From positions 1-9,629 of the forward strand of contig JBDKGH010000075.1 in the NCBI GenBank assembly GCA_039798265.1: 9,629 nt of DNA, read 5' to 3'. How positions within the stretch are numbered: position 1 is the first letter of the stretch; each line of letters begins with the position of its first letter. Below are positions 1-7,048 of the stretch, piece by piece. The notes below the pieces were generated by a model that did no database searches, was not told where the DNA came from, and worked only from the letters and a program-made list of their open reading frames with translations. The stretch comes from JBDKGH01 sp039798265 (GTDB lineage Bacteria > Bacteroidota > Bacteroidia > Flavobacteriales_D > Sanyastnellaceae). Made by a program: the position numbers and the translations under genes.

Positions 1-762
1 ATCGATGTCGAAAACTACGTGCCTGGAGTTATCGAAGCTGAGGGCGGTGGCGATCATGAAATAGAGTACTACAAAGTACAAGCAATCATTAGCCGCACCT
101 ATGCGCTCAACAATCTCCGACGTCACGAGGCAGAAGGATTTTCGGTATGCGATGGAACCCACTGCCAAGTTTATCATGGCCGACCACGGCACGAGCCGCT
201 AGCGCGACAAGCAACAGAAGCAACGGAAGACATTGTAATTGTAGATGACAACATTGATCTCATTACCGCCGCTTTTCATAGCAATTGTGGTGGTCATACC
301 GTAAATGCCGAAGATGTATGGAGCAAGCCTCTTTCCTATTGTGTAGCGCGACCAGATAGCTTTTGCACCATGATGCCCCACAGTCATTGGGAAAAATCAA
401 TGCCTAGCACACAATGGTATGAATACATTCAGTCGAAAAAGAATCCAGTCACTGACAGTACAGGTGCCATCGCTTACGTGCCTAATAAACGCAGCTTGTA
501 TCTGGTAGACAGTTCCTTTGTTATTCCCACCCGCACCATACGCCAAGATCTTAAATTGCGCAGTGCGTACTTCACTGTTCACGATCAAGGCGAACAAGTG
601 AAATTGATGGGACAAGGATTTGGACATGGTGTAGGATTGTGCCAAGAAGGTGCGATGCGTATGGCCGTTTTAGGATACACCTACAAAGACATCATCCACT
701 ATTATTACAAAGGAGTTCACTTGGTTCCTAGAAGATTAATCTGGTTCTTTAAAGAAGATTGA
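1..762 (+). CDS. SpoIID/LytB-domain protein, 5' end missing
   Basis: The frame is open from base 1 to the TGA at 760-762 (253 codons), so the N-terminus lies outside the window; the GTG at 19 is an internal valine in a conserved motif, not a start. The SpoIID signature is clear: YVPGVIEAE at window residues 6-14, KVQAIISRTYAL at 25-36, HSNCGGHT at 93-100, and GFGHGVGLCQEGA at 206-218, followed by the usual YYYKG ending. In SpoIID, a lytic transglycosylase that cuts denuded glycan strands, the glutamate of the first motif is catalytic; E12 or E14 would be its counterpart here. Bacteroidota do not sporulate, so a role in peptidoglycan turnover or division is inferred from the family (LytB and related amidase enhancers). 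Any signal peptide would be in the missing part. Several cysteines (SVCDGTHC, SNCGG, GLCQ) fit an extracytoplasmic protein. The family assignment is firm, the substrate is not. Confidence 0.9.
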   Translation: MDVENYVPGVIEAEGGGDHEIEYYKVQAIISRTYALNNLRRHEAEGFSVCDGTHCQVYHGRPRHEPLARQATEATEDIVIVDDNIDLITAAFHSNCGGHTVNAEDVWSKPLSYCVARPDSFCTMMPHSHWEKSMPSTQWYEYIQSKKNPVTDSTGAIAYVPNKRSLYLVDSSFVIPTRTIRQDLKLRSAYFTVHDQGEQVKLMGQGFGHGVGLCQEGAMRMAVLGYTYKDIIHYYYKGVHLVPRRLIWFFKED

Positions 763-865
763 TCCTTCCAGTCAGTCATTCCGAGTTCCCTTAACAGACT
801 TTGACGCTCTTTAACAGCCAAGAGGAAAAACTCTTACTTATTTTAGCTGTCCAATCCAACTCGCA

Positions 866-2524
866 ATGACCTTTTCTTCCATTACTAAGCTATTTGCCGC
901 TTTACTTTTCGTGAGCATCAGCCCTCTTGCTTTTTCGCAAACCAAGGCTCGCGTTTACATCAAGAAAGACCAAAACGGCACTGTAACAGAAGAAACTCGA
1001 GAATTCAATCTATCAGAAGGCCAAGATGTAGAAACCGTTTTGAAAGAAATGGGCATTCTCGATGAATTTGGCCAGCTCAAGGAAGGACAACAATTTTCGA
1101 TCAACATCGAAAAATCAGATGTGATGGAGGGCGATCAGAATATGCAATTGCGCTTTTCTCCCAACTTCCCTCCTATGCCTCCTATGCCCCCCATGCCTGC
1201 TGTTCCCATGGAGCCACAAGCATTTTTGGGTGTTATGCTAAAAGATTTCAATTCAGGTGAAACCACTAAAAAGGTAGACCCACGTGTCATGATTACCGAA
1301 ATTGTTCCTGGATCTGCTGCCGAACAATGCGGACTTCAAGCAGGTGACATTATTCTAAAGATTGACAAGCAAGATATCTATTCCTTCGATGAGGTAGTGA
1401 GTTTGATTAAATCTCACAACCCTGGCGACGAAATCAAAATCGAATACCTCCGTCAGAACAAAAAGAAATCGGCAAAAACAGTGTTGGGTGCAAAAGATCC
1501 CGAACCTTTTATGCCGTATAACAACGAAATGCCTCCCGTGCCTTTCGATGACTTCATGCGCGGATTTGAGTTTAACATTGATGCTGATAGCATCACCATT
1601 CCTTGTCCTGATGCGCGCACAGCGCCCTGCGATTCTCTTCGTATTTGCCAGCCCTTTTCTTGGAATCAAGAAGGCTTTGAGTTGAGAGAAACCGCTTTCT
1701 TGGGAGTAACACCAGGAGATGAAAATGGAGAGCCCGGTGCCTTGATCGAAAGTGTTATCGAAGAATCTGCGGCTGAAAAAATGGAGCTGCGTGCCGGTGA
1801 TATTATTCTGAGCATCGATGGCATGCCGATCGAAGAATTCAATGATCTAGCAGACTACATAAAGAAAGCTCAACCTCATCAGGAAGTAACCTTATTGATC
1901 ATTCGCGATGGTAAGGAAAAAGAAATAAAAGGCGCACTCGGTGCTCGTGAAGTAAGCGGCAAAGACGACTTCAGAATATTCCATGACTTCAAAGGAATGG
2001 ATGAAGACGGCCAATATTTCTATGATTATGAATTTGACGTGAATGAAGAAGACATCGAACGTCAGATGGAAAAATTGCTCGAGCAGTTGATGCAACAAGA
2101 GATGCAAATCGACGAACAGCAGCAAGCTATTGAAGAACGTTTGCAACAACTGCGTGAAAATCGCGAAAGCATTGAAATAGTTATTGAAATTGCCGACATC
2201 TCTGATGAGGAAGCGGATCAAGTGAATAAAAAAGCAAGTCCAAAGTTGAGTACCAACAACGACTTAAACTTAGATCGCATATCCTTTTTCCCCAATCCAA
2301 ACGCGGGTTTAGTCAATTTGAACTTTACCACAATGGAAACAGGTGATGTAACCATTAGCCTATTTGACGCCAACGGAAGTACGGTCTTTTTTGAACAGTT
2401 GAAAAACTTCAGTGGAGAATACACCAACCAGCTCGATTTAAATACGCAGCCCAACGGTACCTATTACTTGCAACTTCTTCAAAATGGCAAAGCCTACAGC
2501 AAGAAGCTTGTAAAAGGCGAATAG
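866..2524 (+). CDS. Secreted double-PDZ protein with T9SS C-terminal sorting domain
   Basis: 552 aa. Residues 1-24 are a signal peptide, with likely cleavage after AFS. After a short N-terminal segment come a Pro/Met-rich linker (about 98-117, PPM repeats), PDZ domain 1 (about 119-209, with GSAAEQCGLQAGDIILKID) and PDZ domain 2 (about 277-361, with SAAEKMELRAGDIILSIDG); each PDZ ends in a LGA motif. A Glu/Gln-rich coiled coil follows (about 392-435), then a T9SS type A sorting domain (about 472-552: FFPNPNAGLVNLNF near its start, GTYYLQLL and KKLVKGE at the end). PDZ domains bind exposed C-termini or unfolded segments and often sit on HtrA-type proteases, but no protease domain or catalytic triad is present. 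I infer an exported adaptor or scaffold, released or anchored at the cell surface by T9SS. Cys155, 247, 255 and 261 could form disulfides. The ATG at 866 starts the signal peptide directly; it has no Shine-Dalgarno sequence. The partner protein is unknown. Confidence 0.9.
   Translation: MTFSSITKLFAALLFVSISPLAFSQTKARVYIKKDQNGTVTEETREFNLSEGQDVETVLKEMGILDEFGQLKEGQQFSINIEKSDVMEGDQNMQLRFSPNFPPMPPMPPMPAVPMEPQAFLGVMLKDFNSGETTKKVDPRVMITEIVPGSAAEQCGLQAGDIILKIDKQDIYSFDEVVSLIKSHNPGDEIKIEYLRQNKKKSAKTVLGAKDPEPFMPYNNEMPPVPFDDFMRGFEFNIDADSITIPCPDARTAPCDSLRICQPFSWNQEGFELRETAFLGVTPGDENGEPGALIESVIEESAAEKMELRAGDIILSIDGMPIEEFNDLADYIKKAQPHQEVTLLIIRDGKEKEIKGALGAREVSGKDDFRIFHDFKGMDEDGQYFYDYEFDVNEEDIERQMEKLLEQLMQQEMQIDEQQQAIEERLQQLRENRESIEIVIEIADISDEEADQVNKKASPKLSTNNDLNLDRISFFPNPNAGLVNLNFTTMETGDVTISLFDANGSTVFFEQLKNFSGEYTNQLDLNTQPNGTYYLQLLQNGKAYSKKLVKGE
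1169..1195 (+). repeat. Three 9-nt in-frame repeats encoding Pro-Pro-Met
   Basis: CCTCCTATG occurs twice in tandem, followed by the variant CCCCCCATG, inside the PDZ-protein gene. The units encode PPM three times in the linker before PDZ domain 1. Copy number could change by slippage without breaking the frame, which would alter only the linker length. Confidence 0.7.
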
Positions 2525-2788
2525 GTTCATCTACACCATTACAAATCCATTTTTAAACTCACTCCCGATTCAAGCCTGACAGGTTAGTTGGTGCTTGTAA
2601 TCATCGTCCATCATTTTTTTTTCGGAAAAAAACAATAAGCCACTTTCTTGTGCGTTCATATACAAACCGATGCAAGGAAAGTGGCAGCCTCCGATGGTCA
2701 ACCAAGGCTTATCGGATACCTCAAAGGGAGAGGCAGGCAGTATACGATTTGCTACACAAACCGGGAAGAGGCGGCCACGCGGCATCGG
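2525..2788. other. Convergent intergenic region with hairpins and opposed T/A tracts
   Basis: This is the space between two converging genes, so terminators are expected. On the plus strand, GATTCAAGC (2567-2575) pairs with GCTTGTAATC (2593-2602) with one bulged base, and nine Ts follow at 2614-2622; the 11-nt gap between stem and Ts makes it a weak terminator for the PDZ gene. Seven As follow almost at once (2626-2632). A longer hairpin at 2639-2685 serves the other strand (listed separately). Further right, TCCGAT (2690-2695) pairs with ATCGGA (2711-2716). A minus-strand frame of 71 codons runs from an ATG at 2785, three bases past the IMPACT stop codon, to 2570. I recognise no family in it; it reads straight through the hairpin and the A/T tracts, so I do not call it a gene. 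Confidence 0.5.
2626..2685 (-). terminator. Probable intrinsic terminator of the IMPACT-family gene cluster
   Basis: Read on the minus strand, GCCACTTTC (2685-2677) pairs perfectly with GAAAGTGGC (2647-2639), and the stem can extend by about three pairs with one bulge. TTATTG and then seven Ts follow (2632-2626). It lies about 100 nt after the IMPACT stop codon, in the right orientation. The loop of roughly 25-29 nt is long for a terminator, which lowers confidence. Confidence 0.45.
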
Positions 2789-3394
2789 TTAGCGACGACC
2801 CACATGAGTGAGTTCCACTCCGTCCAGATCTTCAAGTCCTTTATGCAATCTTCCCTCTTGATCCATGTCTAAGAGGAATTCAACTTTGCATTCATTCTCG
2901 AAATGTGCCGCGATTTTTTCCATGTTCAAATCCTTCAGCAACTTCATGATCACGGGCATTTGATCATACGAAAATGACAATGAATAATGGTCTTTTACCA
3001 TTCGCTCTTCTATGGTTGACGCTTCGATAGTCAACTTAGCGGTGGTCTTATAGGCATCGATCAATCCTCCAGTACCCAACTTTGTACCGCCATAATAGCG
3101 AATAACACAAATGAGGATATTCGTGAGATCGAAACTTTGGATTTGTCCTAAAATGGGCTTTCCAGCTGTGCCTCCAGGCTCGCCATCATCATTGGCTCTG
3201 AATCGAGATTTGTCCCAACCTAATCGCCAAGCATAACATACATGCGTAGCGCTGTGGTGTTCCTTCCACAGCGTATCGATGATGGTTTTGATTTCTTCTT
3301 CGCTTGATACGGGATATGCTAGTCCTATATGCCGACTTCCTAAAACCCGATATTGAGCTTCGCCACCTGTTGAGATGGTTTTATACTTACTCAC
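2789..3394 (-). CDS. IMPACT/YigZ family protein
   Basis: 201 aa, close to the usual family length of about 200. The N-terminal half is the UPF0029/IMPACT domain, with its hallmark motifs ANDDGEPGGTAGKPIL (about residues 67-82) and RYYGGTKLGTGGLIDAY (about 98-114). The C-terminal part (about 134-198) fits the ferredoxin-like DUF1949 domain common in bacterial members. Eukaryotic IMPACT regulates Gcn2 and translation; the role of bacterial YigZ is not firmly known, though ribosome or nucleic-acid binding has been proposed. The start is GTG at 3394: no in-frame ATG lies between it and an upstream in-frame TAG. An AAAAGGA stretch abuts the GTG with essentially no spacer, which is unusually tight. 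The gene begins five bases after the stop of the preceding 133-aa gene, so the two are almost certainly cotranscribed and perhaps translationally coupled. Confidence 0.93.
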   Translation of the reverse strand: MSKYKTISTGGEAQYRVLGSRHIGLAYPVSSEEEIKTIIDTLWKEHHSATHVCYAWRLGWDKSRFRANDDGEPGGTAGKPILGQIQSFDLTNILICVIRYYGGTKLGTGGLIDAYKTTAKLTIEASTIEERMVKDHYSLSFSYDQMPVIMKLLKDLNMEKIAAHFENECKVEFLLDMDQEGRLHKGLEDLDGVELTHVGRR

Positions 3395-3399
3395 TCCTT

Positions 3400-3801
3400 T
3401 TATGAAATAGGATTGAGCATTACGCTGAATACGGTAATGCTATTTGGGTCACGATCGAAGTAAAGTTTATCGAGCGCTCCCAACACATTTTTTGCTCTGA
3501 AGTAAGACGTATGGAGATTATTTTCTCCCTTAATGGACCATTGAATTGTATAACTGCTCTCGGCATCTTTATAGTCGCGCACGTATTCAAGCATGTGCTT
3601 GAGCGCCTCTACTTTAGTAAGACCTTCTGTGGTATGAAAAAGGAAAGACTGATTGTGACGCGGATTAACGGTGATTAGTCGGAGTAAGGCGTGCCTACCC
3701 GACTCTTCGAAATTAAATACTAAACTGTGCTGCCCTAGTCCAATGTACTGGCTGATTTCATTCTGAAGCTGGGCAATCTCTATGTTTTTATCTACTGTCA
3801 T
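3400..3801 (-). CDS. Conserved-looking 133-aa protein of unknown function
   Basis: 133 aa, ATG at 3801 and TAA at 3402-3400. There is no signal peptide, membrane segment or cysteine, so it is probably soluble and cytoplasmic. The N-terminal 20 residues could form a short helix (MTVDKNIEIAQLQNEISQYI). The rest alternates short strands and helices, and the C-terminus is distinctive: AKNVLGALDKLYFDRDPNSI, then TVFSVMLNPIS. From memory, similar small proteins with a DxNxITVFSVxLNPIS-like ending occur in other Flavobacteriia, but I cannot verify this and know no function. It lies 24 nt after the NDP-sugar enzyme gene and 5 nt before the IMPACT gene. A perfect -7 element just upstream (3821-3828) would give a 5' leader of only about 15 nt. 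It is a real gene on context and composition; its role is open. Confidence 0.82.
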   Translation of the reverse strand: MTVDKNIEIAQLQNEISQYIGLGQHSLVFNFEESGRHALLRLITVNPRHNQSFLFHTTEGLTKVEALKHMLEYVRDYKDAESSYTIQWSIKGENNLHTSYFRAKNVLGALDKLYFDRDPNSITVFSVMLNPIS

Positions 3802-3820
3802 AATGCGTCTATTCCGTTTA

Positions 3821-3828
3821 CAAAACTA
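3821..3828 (-). promoter_or_regulatory. Candidate -7 promoter element (TAGTTTTG)
   Basis: On the minus strand this is TAGTTTTG, a perfect match to the Bacteroidota -7 consensus TAnnTTTG. It overlaps the stop codon of the NDP-sugar enzyme gene and sits 19 nt before the ATG of the 133-aa gene, which is typical spacing for this phylum. A TTTG lies 14 nt further upstream, closer than the usual -33 position, so the -33 element is poor. It could give the 133-aa/IMPACT pair its own transcript. Confidence 0.5.
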
Positions 3829-5697
3829 CTTATCTAACCGTTCAAACTCCGAATTGTTGCTGAGATATTCAGGAATCATGGATTTCAACTTGGCTACAAT
3901 CTTACTGTTATCTTGTTTATCAAACAGATGAATCAATTCATCCACTTCTTTTTCCGCATCCACTCTGGACCACTGACGCACTTCGGCGATCAATATTTTC
4001 GGATGATGCGTAGGTCTGGTGGTTTCTTGATTGCTCAATACTTCTTCGTACAGTTTTTCACCTGGGCGCAATCCCGTGAATTTGATTTCAATATCCTTCC
4101 CTACTTCCAATCCACTGAGGGTGATCATATTCTTCGCGAGGTCGGCGATCTTAATTTCATCGCCCATATCGAAGGCAAAAATTTCTCCGCCTTGACCAAA
4201 GCTTCCTGCTTCCAACACCAACTGCGTAGCTTCGGGAATGGTCATGAAAAAGCGGCGAACCTCTGGGTGTGTCACGCAAACCGGACCACCATTTTCAATT
4301 TGACGTTTGAAAATCGGAATCACACTACCGTTAGAACCTAACACGTTTCCAAATCGAGTAGTGATGTATTTGGTGGAAGAACCTTGGTTTTTAGCTTGAA
4401 TATAAATCTCCGCAGCGCGCTTAGAAGCACCCATAACACTCGTGGGATTCACGGCCTTATCGGTACTAATGAACACAAACTTTTGAACGCTAAACTCTTC
4501 GGCCACATCTGCCAAGAATTTGGTTCCGGCCACGTTGGTCAGCAAGGCTTCACTTGGATTATTCTCCATGAGCGGCACATGCTTGTACGCCGCAGCATGA
4601 AAAACAATTTCAGGTCGGAAATAATCGAAGAGGCGACGAAGGCGATCGCTTTGACGCACATCGCCGATCACGAATTCGCATTGATCGGCAAATCCTTTGG
4701 AATAAATCTCATTTTCCAATTCAAAAAGCGGCGTTTCCGCTTGATCAAAGGCAATGAGCTTTTTCGGTTGGTAAGCCAAAACCTGACGAACAATTTCGCT
4801 ACCTATACTTCCGGCAGCTCCCGTTACCAGCACTACTTTGCCAGCAATGTGCTGATTCACCGTTTCGCTATCCAAACGAATGGCATCGCGCCCTAACAAA
4901 TCTTCAATGCGCACATCGCGGATTTGACGCACACTCAACTCCCCATTGATCCACTGAGAAACAGGAGGAATATTTGAAATCTTGATTTTATACGCTAAGG
5001 CTTTTTGAATCATGGCCTGCTTAGCAGCCAAGGTGATCGAAGGAATGGCAATGATAATTTCCTCTACTTTGCCGTGGGCAAAAAGATCGTCGGCTTTACT
5101 GGTGTGGTAGATGTCCGCACCTTCCATTTTTTTACCCGACTTGTTTTTATCATCGTCTAAAAAAGCCACTACTTCCATGGCTGAGCGACTGTCGCGATCA
5201 ATAGATCGCTTAGTGATCAAGCCGCTCTCCCCTGCTCCATAAATCACAATTCTCTTGCGCGCCTTAATCGGTGTTTTTAGTTCAATGTACATCACCTTCA
5301 CAGCTATGCGCACTACGATAAGCGCAAAGAGTGAGAGCAAGTATTCAATGATAATAATAGAATTGGGGAGAAAGAAACGACCATCATCTACCACTTGAGC
5401 GCGAACCACGTTCATGATTCCCATGAGCAAGCTACCAAGGGTAAGCACGGTGAAAATGCGCAGGGTATCTTGCGTGCTGGTATAGCGAATGATGCCCGCA
5501 TACGTGCGCCCGATGACGAAAGATGCGGCGCGAACGATAATAAAGAGGGGTAAAAAAGTTTTGGCTAACGCTACTTCGATGTACGGCACATTGAACTCAA
5601 AACGCACCAAGTATGCCAACAAGAAAGAAAGTAGGCAGATCACTAGATCACCAGAGAAGATGATCCAACGTGGGGTATTTTTTACGGGTAAAAACAT
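3826..5697 (-). CDS. Membrane NDP-sugar 4,6-dehydratase/epimerase, CapD/PglF/WbpM type
   Basis: 623 aa, the full length of the long membrane-bound class. Four hydrophobic segments lie at about 13-32, 47-63, 81-98 and 113-137. A first Rossmann-like region follows with GAGESG (154-159), then the catalytic SDR domain with NAD-binding GAAGSIGSE (293-301). Active-site residues are visible in STDKAVNPTSVMGASK: Thr412-Asp413-Lys414, and Met422 with Lys426 where classical SDR enzymes have Tyr-x3-Lys. That Met replacement is characteristic of the PglF/WbpM/FlaA1 class, which converts UDP-GlcNAc to a 4-keto-6-deoxy sugar. RPGEKLYEE (544-552) is the conserved C-terminal motif. The product would feed capsule, O-antigen or glycoprotein glycans at the inner membrane. 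The ATG at 5697 follows a weak -7-like element (TACTTTTA, 5714-5707) just after the thiolase terminator. No other glycan gene is in view, so the end sugar is unknown. Confidence 0.93.
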   Translation of the reverse strand: MFLPVKNTPRWIIFSGDLVICLLSFLLAYLVRFEFNVPYIEVALAKTFLPLFIIVRAASFVIGRTYAGIIRYTSTQDTLRIFTVLTLGSLLMGIMNVVRAQVVDDGRFFLPNSIIIIEYLLSLFALIVVRIAVKVMYIELKTPIKARKRIVIYGAGESGLITKRSIDRDSRSAMEVVAFLDDDKNKSGKKMEGADIYHTSKADDLFAHGKVEEIIIAIPSITLAAKQAMIQKALAYKIKISNIPPVSQWINGELSVRQIRDVRIEDLLGRDAIRLDSETVNQHIAGKVVLVTGAAGSIGSEIVRQVLAYQPKKLIAFDQAETPLFELENEIYSKGFADQCEFVIGDVRQSDRLRRLFDYFRPEIVFHAAAYKHVPLMENNPSEALLTNVAGTKFLADVAEEFSVQKFVFISTDKAVNPTSVMGASKRAAEIYIQAKNQGSSTKYITTRFGNVLGSNGSVIPIFKRQIENGGPVCVTHPEVRRFFMTIPEATQLVLEAGSFGQGGEIFAFDMGDEIKIADLAKNMITLSGLEVGKDIEIKFTGLRPGEKLYEEVLSNQETTRPTHHPKILIAEVRQWSRVDAEKEVDELIHLFDKQDNSKIVAKLKSMIPEYLSNNSEFERLDK

Positions 5698-5716
5698 TAC
5701 GGCTCGTAAAAGTACG

Positions 5717-5752
5717 AAAAAGCCCTACTCCGACTAGCGAAATAGGGCTTTT
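5717..5752 (-). terminator. Intrinsic terminator of the thiolase gene
   Basis: Read on the minus strand, AAAAGCCCTA (5752-5743) pairs perfectly over 10 bp with TAGGGCTTTT (5727-5718), with a 15-nt loop, and the T run continues to 5717. It begins about 18 nt after the thiolase stop codon. The symmetry of the A and T runs means it could also act in the opposite direction. It separates the thiolase from the NDP-sugar gene cluster downstream on the same strand. Confidence 0.85.
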
Positions 5753-5770
5753 GAATTGGGATGATCTTTA

Positions 5771-6949
5771 TTAGATAGCTTCGATTACCATTGCACTGGC
5801 ACCACCACCACCGTTGCAAATACCCGCACCGCCGAAGCGAGCGTTGTTGTTGCGCAACAAGTGAGTAAGGGTAACCACAATACGAGCACCGCTGCATCCG
5901 AGAGGGTGACCTAAAGAAACAGCGCCACCATTTACGTTTACTTTTTGAGGATCCAAGCCCATTTTCTGTGTGTTGACAATACCTACTACAGAGAAGGCTT
6001 CATTCAACTCAACAAAAGAAAGATCGCTCATTTGGATACCCGCTTTGGCCACAGCTTTTGGCAAAGCCAAAGAAGGCGTAGTGGTAAACCATTCAGGAGC
6101 TTGTTCCGCATCAGCGTAGCCAGAAACTTTCGCCAATGGTTTTAGACCTAAGGCTTCCATTTTCTCTTTGCTCATTAACACCACGGCCGCTGCACCATCA
6201 TTCATGGTAGAAGCATTTGCTGCAGTGACAGTACCTTCTTTAGAGAACGCCGCGCGAAGACCAGGAATCTTATCGAAGTTCACATTTTTATATTCTTCGT
6301 CTTCTTTGAAAACAACCACATCACCTTTACGGCCGGTAATTTCTACGGGTACGATTTCGCTTTCAAACTTACCACTCGCCCATGCTGCGGAAGAACGCTT
6401 ATATGACTCGATAGCGAACTCATCTTGTGCCTCGCGGCTGATGTTGCATTCTTTCGCACACATATCCGCTGCCACGCCCATGGCGTAGTTATGATAAACA
6501 TCGGTAAGACCGTCTTTGGCCAAACCATCTACCATCGAAACATTACCGTATTTGTTACCCCAGCGCATGTTTTCGCTGTAAAAAGGCACTTGCGACATGT
6601 TTTCCATACCGCCAGCTACTACCACGTCGGCATCGCCGCACATGATGGATTGTGCACCTTGCATGATGGCCTTCATACCCGAAGCACATACTTTATTAAT
6701 AGTGGTGCATTGAACGGTAGCCGGAAGACCCGCAAAAATGGCCGCTTGGCGCGCAGGAGCTTGACCCAAGTTAGCTTGTAAAACACAGCCCATCAACACT
6801 TCTTGCACTTCAGCAGGGTTGAGTTGAATGCGCTCAAGTGCACCTTTAATCGCTACTGCACCTAAACGAGGAGCCGATACACTGGCTAAAGAACCACCAA
6901 AGCTACCCATTGGGGTGCGCACGGCAGATACTATAAATACTTCTTTCAT
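5771..6949 (-). CDS. Acetyl-CoA C-acyltransferase (thiolase)
   Basis: 392 aa, the standard thiolase length. It catalyses reversible condensation or thiolytic cleavage of acyl-CoAs: acetoacetyl-CoA formation or the last step of beta-oxidation. All catalytic features are visible: Cys88 in NKVCASGMKA (nucleophile), NEAF at 316-319, His348 in GGAVSLGHPLGCSGAR, and Cys378 in the CNGGGGAS motif. Residues 1-270 form the N-terminal domain and the rest the C-terminal domain. The open frame continues upstream to an ATG at 7015, but the extra 22 residues are not thiolase-like and a probable promoter lies within them, so I start at the ATG at 6949 (MKEVFIVSAVRTPMGSF, the family's usual N-terminus). No Shine-Dalgarno sequence is present. 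An intrinsic terminator follows directly. Biosynthetic (AtoB-like) and degradative (FadA-like) roles cannot be told apart here, since no other fatty-acid gene is present. Confidence 0.95.
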   Translation of the reverse strand: MKEVFIVSAVRTPMGSFGGSLASVSAPRLGAVAIKGALERIQLNPAEVQEVLMGCVLQANLGQAPARQAAIFAGLPATVQCTTINKVCASGMKAIMQGAQSIMCGDADVVVAGGMENMSQVPFYSENMRWGNKYGNVSMVDGLAKDGLTDVYHNYAMGVAADMCAKECNISREAQDEFAIESYKRSSAAWASGKFESEIVPVEITGRKGDVVVFKEDEEYKNVNFDKIPGLRAAFSKEGTVTAANASTMNDGAAAVVLMSKEKMEALGLKPLAKVSGYADAEQAPEWFTTTPSLALPKAVAKAGIQMSDLSFVELNEAFSVVGIVNTQKMGLDPQKVNVNGGAVSLGHPLGCSGARIVVTLTHLLRNNNARFGGAGICNGGGGASAMVIEAI

Positions 6950-6975
6950 TGAGAAGGGATTTTTGGAATTGGGCA

Positions 6976-6983
6976 CGAAGATA
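6976..6983 (-). promoter_or_regulatory. Candidate -7 element of the thiolase promoter (TATCTTCG)
   Basis: On the minus strand this reads TATCTTCG, seven of eight positions of TAnnTTTG, and lies 26 nt before the thiolase ATG at 6949. That would put the transcription start about 20 nt before the ATG. The -33 region (about 7003-7007, TTTCA) is only a weak match. Its position inside the extended frame argues against the longer thiolase start. Confidence 0.4.
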
Positions 6984-7026
6984 CAGCGAATGGCACGATG
7001 CTTGAAATAGACCAAACATCTATTTT

Positions 7027-7044
7027 GAACTTCATTCGAAGTTC
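7027..7044. repeat. Perfect inverted repeat GAACTTC-ATTC-GAAGTTC
   Basis: Seven base pairs around a four-base spacer, located upstream of the thiolase -7 element. It could be an operator for a dimeric regulator of the thiolase gene, or a hairpin in a plus-strand leader. It has no T tract, so it is not a terminator. Confidence 0.5.
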
Positions 7045-7048
7045 TGAT

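Noticed and set aside
19..21. GTG at 19 as the start of the SpoIID-domain gene
   Set aside because: It encodes the Val of the conserved YVPGV motif and the frame is open to base 1, so the gene begins outside the window.
746..757. Palindrome TTCTTTAAAGAA at the end of the SpoIID gene
   Set aside because: It is AT-only, lies within coding sequence and has no T tract, so it is not a convincing terminator or operator.
820..845. AAGAG/CTCTT hairpin followed by ACTTATTTT as a terminator of the SpoIID gene
   Set aside because: The stem is only five weak pairs and the tail is interrupted; it is too weak to list as a feature.
4384..4896. Plus-strand frame of 170 codons
   Set aside because: It is antisense to the NDP-sugar enzyme's NAD-binding and active-site motifs and has no family resemblance.
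6168..6781. Plus-strand frames of 106 and 118 codons under the thiolase
   Set aside because: They are shadows of the well-conserved thiolase gene; neither has a plausible protein family or start context.
6950..7015. Extension of the thiolase by 22 residues to an ATG at 7015
   Set aside because: The added residues do not match thiolase N-termini, which begin as at 6949, and a probable -7 element (6976-6983) lies within the extension.
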